Of a stretch of 64,000 nt of DNA, positions 1 through 6,595 are shown piece after piece. The stretch spans positions 1 through 64,000 of the forward strand of contig NZ_VULN01000011.1 of NCBI RefSeq assembly GCF_009696675.1, written 5' to 3'. How positions within the stretch are numbered: position 1 is the stretch's first letter; the number at the start of each line of letters is the position of its first letter. The position numbers and the translations under genes are program-made. Below the pieces are notes generated by a model. The model saw only the letters and a program-made list of their open reading frames with translations. It searched no databases and was not told the DNA's origin. Origin of the DNA: Acidaminococcus fermentans (GTDB lineage Bacteria; Bacillota; Negativicutes; Acidaminococcales; Acidaminococcaceae).

Positions 1-370
1 CACGGCAAACCTCCTGTCCTGTGAGGGAGAATTTCTGTCCGATAATTAATTTCGTACTATCCGTACAGTATACACCGTATGTCCAAAAATTACCCCCTCC
101 GTGTCCAATTTTAGTTTACCACTTCAACAGTAACCTTAAGAAAGATATATCTAAAAAATTTTGGGGGCGTTTTGAGACACTCCTAAAGATTATAGTATTT
201 ATTATAAGAGCCAAAGAGCAAATCCCTGATTCTCCCTTACTTATTTACTTATTTTGGGGGCATTTTAGGTTTTATTTGTCCCCATAAATAAGTCTTAAAA
301 AGATTGTTAAAATGATATGATAAAGTATATGGTTCTTTTCATCTGTCTTTTTATTGAGTCAATATAACAA

Positions 371-545
371 CTACTATAGAGTACCAAAGACCACAACTAC
401 TATAGAGCAACACCAAAGATAATAATTACCATAGACTCTACTTTAAAGGCTACATCAAAGATAATAACTACCATAGGCTCTACTTTAAAGGCTATACCAA
501 AGATAATTACCAAAGATAATAATTACCATAGACTCTTTACCAAAG
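371..545 (+). repeat. Degenerate direct repeats, unit about 41 bp
   Basis: Two near-identical long units (about 414-454 and 455-496) share the blocks CAAAGATAATAA, TACCATAG, CTCTACTTTAAAGGCTA. A partial unit at 497-510 and a third at 511-538 follow, and shorter relatives (ACAACTACTATAGAG) occur at 367-407. Such iterated AT-rich blocks can be replication-initiator or partition binding sites, but nothing in the window identifies the protein. Confidence 0.7.
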
Positions 546-570
546 GTCTTTTTATCAGGTCTTTCAAGGA

Positions 571-600
571 ATCTCTTATATGGATATCTCTTATATGGAT
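571..600 (+). repeat. Perfect 15-bp tandem repeat, two copies
   Basis: ATCTCTTATATGGAT occurs twice back to back at 571-585 and 586-600. It lies directly downstream of the larger degenerate repeat array and upstream of a stem-bracketed segment. Confidence 0.85.
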
Positions 601-610
601 GATGCCTGTT

Positions 611-659
611 CCAATTAAAAGCCCGGAAACCCGCATGGATACTGGGTGAATTTAATTGG
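611..659. other. Stem-bracketed candidate structured element
   Basis: A perfect 9-bp inverted repeat, CCAATTAAA (611-619) and TTTAATTGG (651-659), encloses a GC-richer core with an inner ACCC/GGGT stem (629-632 with 644-647). The core stands out in base composition from its AT-rich surroundings. I do not recognise it as a known ribozyme or riboswitch. Confidence 0.35.
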
Positions 660-1103
660 CACACTATAAGGGAGAAGAGGGGGAAAAAAGAACTAGTCTA
701 AGACTATTATAAGATATTACTCCAGTATAAGTATTATATAAAGAAATACTCTATAGAATTCTTTACGTGAGATTTCTAAATAGGGTCTTTCATAAGTCTT
801 TTATAGGTCTCATGTATTGATTTGTATTCTAAAAGAGTGCAATTATTAATCATCATCAATCATCATCATTGCTAAAGGGTCTTTAGTTATTGGTATTCTC
901 GTAATAATGTACATAAGTCCTTTATATGAGGACAACATAAGTGTTATTATTATTATTAATTTCCTCCCTATGTAGTTCCCCTGTAGCTATCCTATGTATA
1001 TCCCTATTGGGTGCTATGTGGGTATATCTTAAATTTAATGGTCTCTTTGTCTTTAGTTATAAATATTATCCATTGTGTATGTGTTGTTTTCCTCCTTATT
1101 ATG

Positions 1104-1159
1104 GCCCCTATAGCGGTATCTTAACTTATTCAGGTACTCCCTATAGGGGCTTTTTTTTT
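1104..1159 (+). terminator. Rho-independent terminator without an obvious gene
   Basis: GCCCCTATAG (1104-1113) pairs perfectly with CTATAGGGGC (1141-1150), followed by nine T residues (1151-1159). No coding gene ends just upstream on the plus strand, so it may end a non-coding transcript from the repeat region. Confidence 0.6.
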
Positions 1160-1189
1160 AATCGTTATTTATTATATATGAAGAACTAA

Positions 1190-1239
1190 CCAAAAAGAAA
1201 AAGAGAGGACTACTCCTTATTATGTATCTGAAGTAGTCC
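1190..1239 (-). terminator. Probable terminator of the 160-aa gene
   Basis: GGACTAC (1207-1213) pairs with GTAGTCC (1233-1239). Read on the minus strand, the hairpin is followed by a T-rich run, about 75 bases past the stop codon of the hypothetical gene at 1314-1796. Confidence 0.45.
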
Positions 1240-1313
1240 CCCTATATATATCCCTGTATGATTCTCTCTATATTGCTCTATACAGCTCCTTTATAAGGTA
1301 AAGTTTGTAGTGG

Positions 1314-1796
1314 TCATAATTGGTCATATATGGTATTGAAATCCTTATCATCATAATCTACACCGATAAAGACACCGCCTGTATAGCCCCATATATTCAT
1401 ACTAATTAAATCTTCTAGTACATCTTCTGCATAGCACTTCTTTTCTCTAGCCCTATCATCCTCTATAAGGTCAAGACAAGAATTAAATAGAGTCATATCA
1501 TCTGTAGGCCAATTTCTTTCTATTTCATCATAAAGACACTCTGTAATATCTATGGAACCATGAGAAGAAATAAGAAAGAATTTCTGTTTGTCTCTAGCAT
1601 ATTTTAAGGCCGCATGGGTACCCCAATAGCCCTTTAAAAGGAGTCTCTGTAATGGTTTATTGCTTATCTGATTCACACAGGATTCAATAAAGATTTTCTC
1701 TGCAAAGTTTTTTCCCCCTCTGTTCTCTAACAGGGTCTTTAATTCGGTCTCTGTCTTGATTTCCCCTTTACGTCTGATAATGGTGTTATTCATCAT
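1314..1796 (-). CDS. Hypothetical protein, 160 aa, of the integrated element
   Basis: I do not recognise this protein. It is a soluble, charged 160-residue product with no signal peptide or membrane segment. Its C-terminal third is acidic and aromatic (GVFIGVDYDDKDF near residues 142-154). The start is supported by an AAGGAGG about ten bases before tandem ATG codons. It lies 26 bases downstream of the integrase stop, in the same direction, and may be co-transcribed with it as element cargo or control gene. Its AT-rich codon use matches the element, not the chromosome to the right. Confidence 0.6.
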   Translation of the reverse strand: MMNNTIIRRKGEIKTETELKTLLENRGGKNFAEKIFIESCVNQISNKPLQRLLLKGYWGTHAALKYARDKQKFFLISSHGSIDITECLYDEIERNWPTDDMTLFNSCLDLIEDDRAREKKCYAEDVLEDLISMNIWGYTGGVFIGVDYDDKDFNTIYDQL

Positions 1797-1822
1797 AATA
1801 ATGATTCCTCCTTCTTAATAAG

Positions 1823-2791
1823 TTAGCAATATTGCCATTGGTGGTTATCCAAAGGATTATATTTCTCATTCTGTACTTTCATTTCCTTATTGGTATACTC
1901 TACATAAATTCTTGTAGTGGATACATCTTCATGCCCTAGTATCTTTTGAAGAGTGAAGAGGTCTCCCCCATTGAGAAGAAAGGTCTTTGCAAAGGTATGT
2001 CGCCATGTGTGAGCTGATAGGCGTTTCTCTGGTATCCCTAAGCCCTTTAGGTGTTCTTTCAGGTACTTGAACACCGTATCAATGCCCCCATTGCCTAAGG
2101 GAGTCCCATAGTAGGTTATAAGGAGTCTAGGAGTAAAGGCCCCATATTCTTGAAGGACTGTCTCTCTCTCCCTAAGATACCTTTTCAGGATACGCCGCAA
2201 GGAGACCCCTAAAGGAATTTCCCTTGATTTATCCCCCTTTCCATGCTGTACCACCAAAAAGCCTTCATGAATGTGAATATCCGTTACCGATAACTTCATT
2301 GCCTCTGTCTTTCTCATTCCTGTACTGAAGAGAAGGCACATGAGCATATAATTACGATAGCCAATAAAGGTGTTCTTATCAAAACTTTTCAGAATCTCTA
2401 AGACTTCCTGTGTAGAGAAAGTCCTTGCGTGTTTCTTTTGGTATTTAGGTTTCCTGATATGTTTCATGGGATTCTCTGCAATGTATTCCCACTCTGTCAG
2501 GAAGTTATAGAATACTTTGAGTACCATATATTTGTCCGCTATGGTCACTCCTGCTAAGTTCCTCTTACGGAGGTATTCAAGGTACTTTAAGACACTGTCA
2601 GGAGTCGTTTTATTTATAGTCTCTATATGCTCCTCCTGTGTTAGGAATAACATATAGGGTAATAGGCTCCTCCTGTAGTTGTCTATGGTGCTGACCGCTA
2701 AATTACTACTGATACAATGCCGATAGAAAACATTTAAGGACTCTTGTACTGATAATTCCATTTGGTTCTCCTCCCTTTTCGTCTTTCTCAT
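1823..2791 (-). CDS. Tyrosine recombinase/integrase of the integrated element
   Basis: This 322-residue site-specific recombinase catalyses integration and excision by strand exchange through a 3'-phosphotyrosine. The N-terminal part (about 10-105) looks like the SAM-like core-binding domain. The C-terminal catalytic domain shows the full set: Arg in STGMRKTEAM, Lys in HGKGDKS, HTWRH as the HxxR box, GHEDVSTTRIY with the second His and the nucleophilic Tyr. Two starts are possible, each with a good ribosome binding site: position 2791 (used here) and the ATG at 2761. It sits next to the 3' end of tRNA-Ser, its likely target. The upstream region carries short direct repeats suited to arm-site binding. 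Confidence 0.92.
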   Translation of the reverse strand: MRKTKREENQMELSVQESLNVFYRHCISSNLAVSTIDNYRRSLLPYMLFLTQEEHIETINKTTPDSVLKYLEYLRKRNLAGVTIADKYMVLKVFYNFLTEWEYIAENPMKHIRKPKYQKKHARTFSTQEVLEILKSFDKNTFIGYRNYMLMCLLFSTGMRKTEAMKLSVTDIHIHEGFLVVQHGKGDKSREIPLGVSLRRILKRYLRERETVLQEYGAFTPRLLITYYGTPLGNGGIDTVFKYLKEHLKGLGIPEKRLSAHTWRHTFAKTFLLNGGDLFTLQKILGHEDVSTTRIYVEYTNKEMKVQNEKYNPLDNHQWQYC

Positions 2792-2817
2792 TTTCTCCTC
2801 CTGTGTTATATATAAAT

Positions 2818-2881
2818 TTTGTTCACAATTTGTTCACAATCTAGGGACTCATTTAGACCCTTTTTCACAGGTTTTTACAGG
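2818..2881 (+). repeat. Direct repeats, candidate integrase arm-type sites
   Basis: TTTGTTCACAA occurs twice in tandem (2818-2828, 2829-2839). It is followed by the related pair TTTTTCACAGG (2861-2871) and TTTTTACAGG (2872-2881). Tandem 10-11 bp repeats beside int are typical of arm-type sites bound by the integrase N-terminus or by an excisionase. The assignment is by position only. Confidence 0.5.
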
Positions 2882-2975
2882 ATTTTATAGAAGAAATAGG
2901 GAAAATTAGCATGGAATACAGATACATAAGAACCCGAATAGATTTTAAATCTTGCGTGTTCCTAAGCACATATAA

Positions 2976-3002
2976 CAAAAAAGACACCCCTTTTGGGATG
3001 CC
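2976..3002 (-). terminator. Terminator downstream of tRNA-Ser
   Basis: On the minus strand an 8-bp stem (2983-2990 with 2995-3002, two G-U pairs, AAAA loop) is followed by six T residues. It would end the tRNA-Ser transcript about 120 bases past the tRNA, inside the element. Confidence 0.6.
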
Positions 3003-3122
3003 TAATTGTCTACCGTATGTAGAATTTCAAGGGTGACTAAACTCTGAACTACTGATTAATACTAGGTTTACGATTTTCTCGTGTACCTTTAATCTAGTAC
3101 AGAACTTAACCACTAGAAAAAA

Positions 3123-3213
3123 TGGCGGAGTGGGAGAGATTCGAACTCTCGCGGGGTTTAACCCCCCTAACGATTTAGCAAACCGTCCTCTTCAGCCACT
3201 TGAGTACCACTCC
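3123..3213 (-). tRNA. tRNA-Ser (anticodon GCU)
   Basis: The acceptor arms GGAGTGG and CCACTCC pair, with discriminator G and an encoded CCA at 3125-3123. The long variable arm expected of a serine tRNA is present, and the anticodon loop reads TTTGCTAAA, giving GCU for AGC/AGU codons. It is the insertion site of the element on its left. The element evidently restores the 3' end, so the tRNA gene remains intact. Confidence 0.95.
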
Positions 3214-3235
3214 GTTTGAATCAGCTGACTTGTTT

Positions 3236-3264
3236 ATAATACACGATTTGCTGGTTTCTGTCAA
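3236..3264 (-). promoter_or_regulatory. Promoter of tRNA-Ser
   Basis: TTGACA (3264-3259) and TATTAT (3241-3236) on the minus strand are separated by 17 bases and start transcription about 20 bases before the tRNA. This promoter is chromosomal and lies outside the element. Confidence 0.8.
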
Positions 3265-3317
3265 CAGTTTTTTTAGAGGGGATATGGCAGGGCAAATACC
3301 CGGCATTTGCCTTCCAT

Positions 3318-3540
3318 CGGCCGCTGACCGCTGACAAGGGGGTGTTGCACGTTATGTGCAACACCCCGGCCTCGTGAGCCGCATAGCGGCTCAGTCTCGG
3401 GTCTCGAGCCAAATGAAAAATTTGCAGGCAAATTTTTGAACGTGTAAATCGATACCGTAGGGGCTGCACGCCGGGCAGCCCGCCAAATCATCGATTATCT
3501 GTGCATTTTGCGGGGCGCCGGGCCTGCGCCCCCTACGGTT
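3318..3540. repeat. Cluster of intergenic palindromic repeats
   Basis: The 3214-3629 gap has no gene. It contains a heptamer-type tract (CGCTGACCGCTGAC near 3322), a TGTTGCAC/GTGCAACA palindrome (3341-3365), a GAGCCGC/GCGGCTC stem (3376-3392) and an inverted pair CCGTAGGGG (3455-3463) and CCCCTACGG (3530-3538). That pair encloses two GC-rich palindromes. Related modules recur elsewhere in the window (18.3, 19.6, 23.8, 31.6, 40.6 and 46.6 kb). Confidence 0.7.
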
Positions 3541-3596
3541 ATACACAATAAGAAGAACCTGGTCGAAGGACAGGTTCTATCCAGTAGCCCGCGACC

Positions 3597-3628
3597 AAAA
3601 AAAGGGGTGCTGCTCATGCAGCAACCCC
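3597..3628 (-). terminator. Terminator of the binding-protein gene
   Basis: A stem built on GGGGTTGCTGC and GCAGCACCCC (minus strand, one bulge) is followed by seven T residues. It begins at the stop codon of the upstream gene and belongs to the GTTGC/GCAAC hairpin family seen throughout the window. Confidence 0.8.
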
Positions 3629-3629
3629 T

Positions 3630-4397
3630 TTACTTAAACCACTTGTCATAGATCTTCTGATATTCCCCGCTCTTTTTCAGTTCTCCCAGAGCTTTGTTCA
3701 GCTTGTCGCTGAGCTCTTTGTTCTTTTTGGCGGTGGCGATGCCGTACATGTCCCCTTTGGTGGGTTCTCCCACCATTTTGGCATATTCGCTGCCCCCCTG
3801 TTTCAGGAAGTACTGGAGTACCGGCAGGTCACTGATTACCGCATCGGCTCCCCCGTTCTTCAGTTCCAGGCAGGCGGTATCGGAGGTATCAAAGGTCTTT
3901 ACCGTAGCCCCTTCGATTTTCCCGGAGGCGTCAGCCCCGGTGGTCCCCAGCTGGACGGCGATGTTCTTCCCTTTCAGGTCCTCCAGGCTCTTGATGGCGT
4001 TGTTGTCCTTCCGGACCACGGTGGCCAGACCGGATTCATAGTAAGGATCCGTGAAGTTCACCTTCTGTTTCCGGGCATCGGTGATGCTCATGCCCGCAAT
4101 GGCCACGTCGATGTTGCCGGCGTCCAGGGCAGGGATCAGGGCATCGAAGCCCATGCCTTTCACCGTGACTTTCTCAAACCCGGCCTTTTTCCCCATGGCC
4201 TTGATCAGGTCCAGATCGAACCCGGTCAGCTCTCCGCTCTGTTTGTCCGGGAATTCAAAGGGCGCAAAGGAAGGTTCCGTCCCTACGATCAGTTCCTTCT
4301 TCTCCGCCGGCTTGGTTCCGGCAGTCTGGCTGCCTCCGCAGCCCAGGGTTCCCATCAGTGCAGCGAACAGGCAGATCGCAGCTAGAATCTTTTTCAT
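3630..4397 (-). CDS. Amino-acid ABC transporter substrate-binding lipoprotein
   Basis: This 255-residue family-3 solute-binding protein is of the GlnH/ArtJ/FliY type and captures polar amino acids outside the membrane for an ABC importer. It starts with a lipoprotein signal whose lipobox ends in TLGC at about residues 17-20. The mature part shows GTEPSFAPFEF, the FDLDLIKAMGKK segment and the GMSITDARKQKVNFTDPYYESG signature. No permease or ATPase lies beside it, so it is an orphan that must work with a transporter encoded elsewhere. It has its own promoter and terminator, and the GGGAGG site before ATG 4397 supports the start. The exact amino acid bound cannot be read from the sequence. Confidence 0.9.
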   Translation of the reverse strand: MKKILAAICLFAALMGTLGCGGSQTAGTKPAEKKELIVGTEPSFAPFEFPDKQSGELTGFDLDLIKAMGKKAGFEKVTVKGMGFDALIPALDAGNIDVAIAGMSITDARKQKVNFTDPYYESGLATVVRKDNNAIKSLEDLKGKNIAVQLGTTGADASGKIEGATVKTFDTSDTACLELKNGGADAVISDLPVLQYFLKQGGSEYAKMVGEPTKGDMYGIATAKKNKELSDKLNKALGELKKSGEYQKIYDKWFK

Positions 4398-4452
4398 AAT
4401 TATTCCTCCCTCATTCAGCCCTTTCCGTATTGTATGGCTTTGATTGGGATTA

Positions 4453-4481
4453 ATTATACGACTCTATGTATTATTATGCAA
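4453..4481 (-). promoter_or_regulatory. Promoter of the binding-protein gene
   Basis: TTGCAT (4481-4476) and TATAAT (4458-4453) on the minus strand are spaced by 17 bases, about 55 bases upstream of the start codon. They lie just beyond the terminator of the ncRNA gene. Confidence 0.8.
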
Positions 4482-4501
4482 CAACTTTTTAATAAAAATA
4501 C

Positions 4502-4712
4502 AAAAAACAACTCAGCTGACCTGGTTTTCGCCCCCACACCCGCCTGCTGGAAGGTTCGCTCCTAAGCCTCATGCTCCCCACTACTGCTTCTCTCGCTTTT
4601 CGCGGCAGGACTTACTTCTAAGCTGCACCGTGCTCACAATGGCTTTTCATTGCTTACGTGGATCGTTTTGCCTGCAACTGGCATCGACTTGCAACCACAG
4701 ACCTGAGTTGTT
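4502..4712 (-). ncRNA. Structured small RNA of about 210 nt, candidate 6S RNA
   Basis: A near-consensus promoter (4719-4747) starts a transcript whose first bases form one strand of a closing stem, ACAACTCAG. The last bases before a T run form its partner, CTGAGTTGT (4507-4515). A further UGGUU/AACCA pair continues the rod inward, and internal hairpins such as CAAUG/CAUUG and CUUA/UAAG are visible. There is no reading frame. A rod-like RNA of this length, closed end to end and driven by a strong promoter, fits 6S RNA, which binds housekeeping RNA polymerase. The family call is an inference from size and architecture, and another small RNA is possible. Confidence 0.6.
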
Positions 4713-4718
4713 TGTTCT

Positions 4719-4747
4719 ATTATAAAAGCCGGGGAAAACTTTGGCAA
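4719..4747 (-). promoter_or_regulatory. Strong promoter of the ncRNA gene
   Basis: TTGCCA (4747-4742) and TATAAT (4724-4719) with a 17-base spacer place the transcription start at about 4712, exactly where the closing stem of the RNA begins. Confidence 0.85.
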
Positions 4748-4754
4748 CCGGAAA

Positions 4755-4783
4755 TTCACAAAGGAGCGGTTTTAGTGTATACT
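4755..4783 (+). promoter_or_regulatory. Promoter of the HD-GYP gene
   Basis: TTCACA (4755-4760) and TATACT (4778-4783) with a 17-base spacer lie about 40 bases before the start codon. They are divergent from the ncRNA promoter, with the two -35 boxes about 8 bases apart. Confidence 0.6.
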
Positions 4784-4821
4784 GAAAGCGGATAGAAATC
4801 TCAAGCAAAGGTCGAATTCTC

Positions 4822-5418
4822 ATGATCACCATTCCCCAATTCCTGGATTTTCCCACGGATACCGACACCACGGAAATCGTACAGGGGTTCCTGAAACTGC
4901 TGGAACTGAAAAGCCACGGGCTCTTTCTCCACAGCCAGCAGGTGGCCAACTATGCGGCTGCCACGGCCATCAAAATGGGGCTGCCTCTCAACGAGGTCGG
5001 CTGCATCAAAACGGCGGCCCTGCTCCATGATATCGGGCAGTTGTCCATCCCCAACACCATCCTGGCCAAATATCCCTATTTCAATATCCGGGAACGGGCG
5101 GCCTACCGGCGGCACTGTGAAGCCGGGGCCAGCATGGTGGAAAATATCCCGGCCTTTGCCCATATCATGAAGATCATCCTCCACCACCACGAAAACTGGG
5201 ACGGTAGCGGCTACCCCAAACGGCTGAAGGGAGTCAATATCCCCATCGGCAGCCGGATCATCGCCGTGGCCAATTTCTACGACCGGAAATGCAATCCCTG
5301 CACCCGTCAGTGGCAGATCGCCGGCTGCAAAAGCCCCCAGGTGATCCGGGATCTGGCCGGGATCCAGTTCGACCCGGATGTGGTCCAGGCCTTTTTCGCC
5401 TCCATTGCCAATCATTAA
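4822..5418 (+). CDS. Short HD-GYP-type phosphohydrolase domain protein
   Basis: This 198-residue single-domain protein of the HD-GYP family includes enzymes that degrade cyclic di-GMP. Visible motifs are HDIGQLSIP (about 69-77), HHHENWDGSGYPKRLKG (about 118-135) and SRIIAVANFYD. The usual HDIGK has Gln in place of Lys, and the protein is shorter than most HD-GYP modules, with no sensor or receiver domain attached. Substrate and activity are therefore open. The ribosome binding site is weak (AAAGG). The next gene follows after a 56-base gap with its own good ribosome binding site. Confidence 0.8.
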   Translation: MITIPQFLDFPTDTDTTEIVQGFLKLLELKSHGLFLHSQQVANYAAATAIKMGLPLNEVGCIKTAALLHDIGQLSIPNTILAKYPYFNIRERAAYRRHCEAGASMVENIPAFAHIMKIILHHHENWDGSGYPKRLKGVNIPIGSRIIAVANFYDRKCNPCTRQWQIAGCKSPQVIRDLAGIQFDPDVVQAFFASIANH

Positions 5419-5474
5419 GAAAGCACAACCGGTCTGCCGGTTTGCCCATAAATCTTTTTGAGGAGTACACACCC

Positions 5475-5729
5475 ATGAAAAACTTTACCGTAAAGACCCA
5501 GGGAACCTGTGCCCGCCAGATTGAATTCGGTCTGGAAGACGGCAAGCTCCACAATATCCATTTCCAGGGAGGCTGCCCCGGCAACCTGTCCGCCATCAGC
5601 AAACTGCTGGAAGGCGCCGATGCCCGCCATGCGGTGGAACTGCTGAAAGGCAACACCTGCGGGGATAAAGCCACCTCCTGTGCCGATCAGCTGGCCAAAG
5701 GTGTGGAAGAAGCGTTGAAGGAAGAATAA
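5475..5729 (+). CDS. TSCPD domain protein, 84 aa
   Basis: This small protein is built almost entirely of the TSCPD domain. That domain is otherwise found at the C-terminus of some ribonucleotide reductases and as stand-alone proteins in Firmicutes (TIGR03905-like). The conserved blocks FQGGCPGNLSAISKLLEG and GNTCGDKATSCADQL supply the cysteines. A GAGGAG site precedes the ATG at 5475. The role of stand-alone TSCPD proteins is not established. Gene order suggests transcription with the HD-GYP gene, ending at the hairpin right after the stop. Confidence 0.82.
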   Translation: MKNFTVKTQGTCARQIEFGLEDGKLHNIHFQGGCPGNLSAISKLLEGADARHAVELLKGNTCGDKATSCADQLAKGVEEALKEE

Positions 5730-5736
5730 GAAAGAA

Positions 5737-5766
5737 GAGCTGCACACTGGGTGCAGCCCTTTTTTT
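5737..5766 (+). terminator. Terminator after the TSCPD gene
   Basis: GCTGCAC (5739-5745) pairs with GTGCAGC (5751-5757), followed by a T run, directly after the stop codon at 5729. Confidence 0.85.
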
Positions 5767-5821
5767 CATGCCCAATTTATAGTAAAATAGTAATGATACA
5801 TACTTTTGAGGGGGATTTGTT

Positions 5822-6556
5822 ATGCCAATTGGGGTTTTGATGAATGTGGCTGCGGTGGTACTGGGGGGAATCCTGGGGAATTTCCTGGGGCCGCGGCTTT
5901 CGGAGGATTTCAAGGAGAAGCTGACCACAGTGTTCGGCTCCTGTGCCCTTTTGATGGGAGTCATCTCCATTACCTTCATGAAGAATCTGCCGGCGGTGGT
6001 GTTTGCGGTGATTGCCGGCACCATTGTGGGCCTGGGGATCCACCTGGGGGACCGGATTGTCAACGGATCCCGGAACCTGGAAAAACTGATCAGCCGGGTG
6101 CTGCCCGCTTCCACTGGGGACAGCCTGATTCCCCGGGAAGAATATGAAAGCCGGCTGATCACCATCATTGTGCTGTTCTGCGCCAGCGGCACCGGGATCT
6201 ACGGCAGCATGGTGTCCGGCATGGCCGGGGATCACAGCATCCTCATCGCCAAATCCATCATGGACCTGCCTACGGCAGCCCTTTTTGCCTGTGAACTGGG
6301 GATCATCGTCAGTTTTATCGCCCTGCCCCAGCTGGTGATCTTCCTGTGCCTGTTCGTTCTGGCCAATGCCCTGCTGCCCTTCTGCACTCCGGACATGATC
6401 GGAGATTTCAAGGCCTGCGGAGGGACCCTGCTCCTGGCCACCGGGTTCCGGATGCTCCAGCTGAAAGATTTCCCCATAGCCGATATGATCCCGGCCATGG
6501 CCCTGGTGATGCCCTTGTCGGCGGTGTGGAGCGGAGTAATCGTACCGCTGTTGTAA
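5822..6556 (+). CDS. DUF554 family integral membrane protein
   Basis: This 244-residue protein has about six to seven hydrophobic segments and matches the DUF554 (YdfK-like) family. The start MPIGVLMNVAAVVLGGILGN is typical of that family, as is the GTIVGLGIHLGDRI segment. It is predicted to sit in the cytoplasmic membrane, and its function is unknown. A GAGGGGG site precedes ATG 5822. It is monocistronic and shares a bidirectional terminator with the convergent alr gene. Confidence 0.85.
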   Translation: MPIGVLMNVAAVVLGGILGNFLGPRLSEDFKEKLTTVFGSCALLMGVISITFMKNLPAVVFAVIAGTIVGLGIHLGDRIVNGSRNLEKLISRVLPASTGDSLIPREEYESRLITIIVLFCASGTGIYGSMVSGMAGDHSILIAKSIMDLPTAALFACELGIIVSFIALPQLVIFLCLFVLANALLPFCTPDMIGDFKACGGTLLLATGFRMLQLKDFPIADMIPAMALVMPLSAVWSGVIVPLL

Positions 6557-6557
6557 G

Positions 6558-6595
6558 AAAACGGGGCTGTTGCGTATGCAACAGCCCCGTTTTTC
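6558..6595. terminator. Bidirectional terminator between DUF554 gene and alr
   Basis: ACGGGGCTGTTGC (6561-6573) and GCAACAGCCCCGT (6578-6590) form a perfect 13-bp stem with A and T runs on both sides. It belongs to the GTTGC/GCAAC hairpin family. Confidence 0.9.

Larger units (their letters stand above)
1..1313. other. Gene-poor AT-rich stretch of the element
   Basis: No open reading frame here has a convincing ribosome binding site or protein-like composition. The stretch contains the repeats at 371-600, a small stem-bracketed segment at 611-659 and two terminator-like hairpins. At the extreme left, the complement of 1-15 shows an AGGAGG six bases before a GTG at 3-1, so a minus-strand gene may begin there and leave the window. 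Confidence 0.5.
1..3122. mobile_element. AT-rich integrated element, tRNA-proximal end
   Basis: The DNA left of the tRNA-Ser gene is strikingly AT-rich compared with the GC-rich chromosome that starts right after the tRNA. It carries a tyrosine integrase transcribed away from the tRNA 3' end, the classic arrangement of a phage or integrative element recombined into a tRNA gene. The element continues past the left edge, so its type (prophage, ICE, satellite) cannot be decided. The second att copy, a repeat of the tRNA 3' end, should lie beyond position 1. Confidence 0.75.
2792..3122. other. Integrase upstream region, attachment-site flank
   Basis: This AT-rich stretch between the integrase and tRNA-Ser has no gene. 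It holds the direct repeats at 2818-2881 and a minus-strand terminator at 2976-3002. Because integrases of this type recombine within the 3' half of the tRNA gene, the attachment core is expected to overlap 3123 onward rather than lie inside this stretch. Confidence 0.5.
4398..4821. other. Intergenic control region with three promoters and an ncRNA
   Basis: This 424-base gap holds the promoter of the binding-protein gene, a minus-strand ncRNA gene with its own promoter and terminator, and a plus-strand promoter for the HD-GYP gene. The last two promoters are divergent and lie about 8 bases apart. Confidence 0.75.

Noticed and set aside
371-545. Repeat array considered as CRISPR
   Set aside because: Units are degenerate and adjacent to one another, with no unique spacers of constant length.
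941-1189. 82-codon frame in the element
   Set aside because: It has no ribosome binding site, it is interrupted by the terminator at 1104-1159, and the composition simply reflects AT-rich DNA.
1314-1796. Toxin-antitoxin or defence function for the 160-aa element gene
   Set aside because: No motif supports it and no partner gene is paired with it.
3221-3491. Two overlapping minus-strand frames between tRNA-Ser and the binding-protein gene
   Set aside because: They run through palindromic repeats, have no ribosome binding sites and encode low-complexity sequence.
3318-3540. Short palindromes with spacers, considered as a CRISPR array
   Set aside because: The repeats are not uniform in sequence or spacing, and no cas gene is in the window. 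They belong to dispersed intergenic palindrome families.
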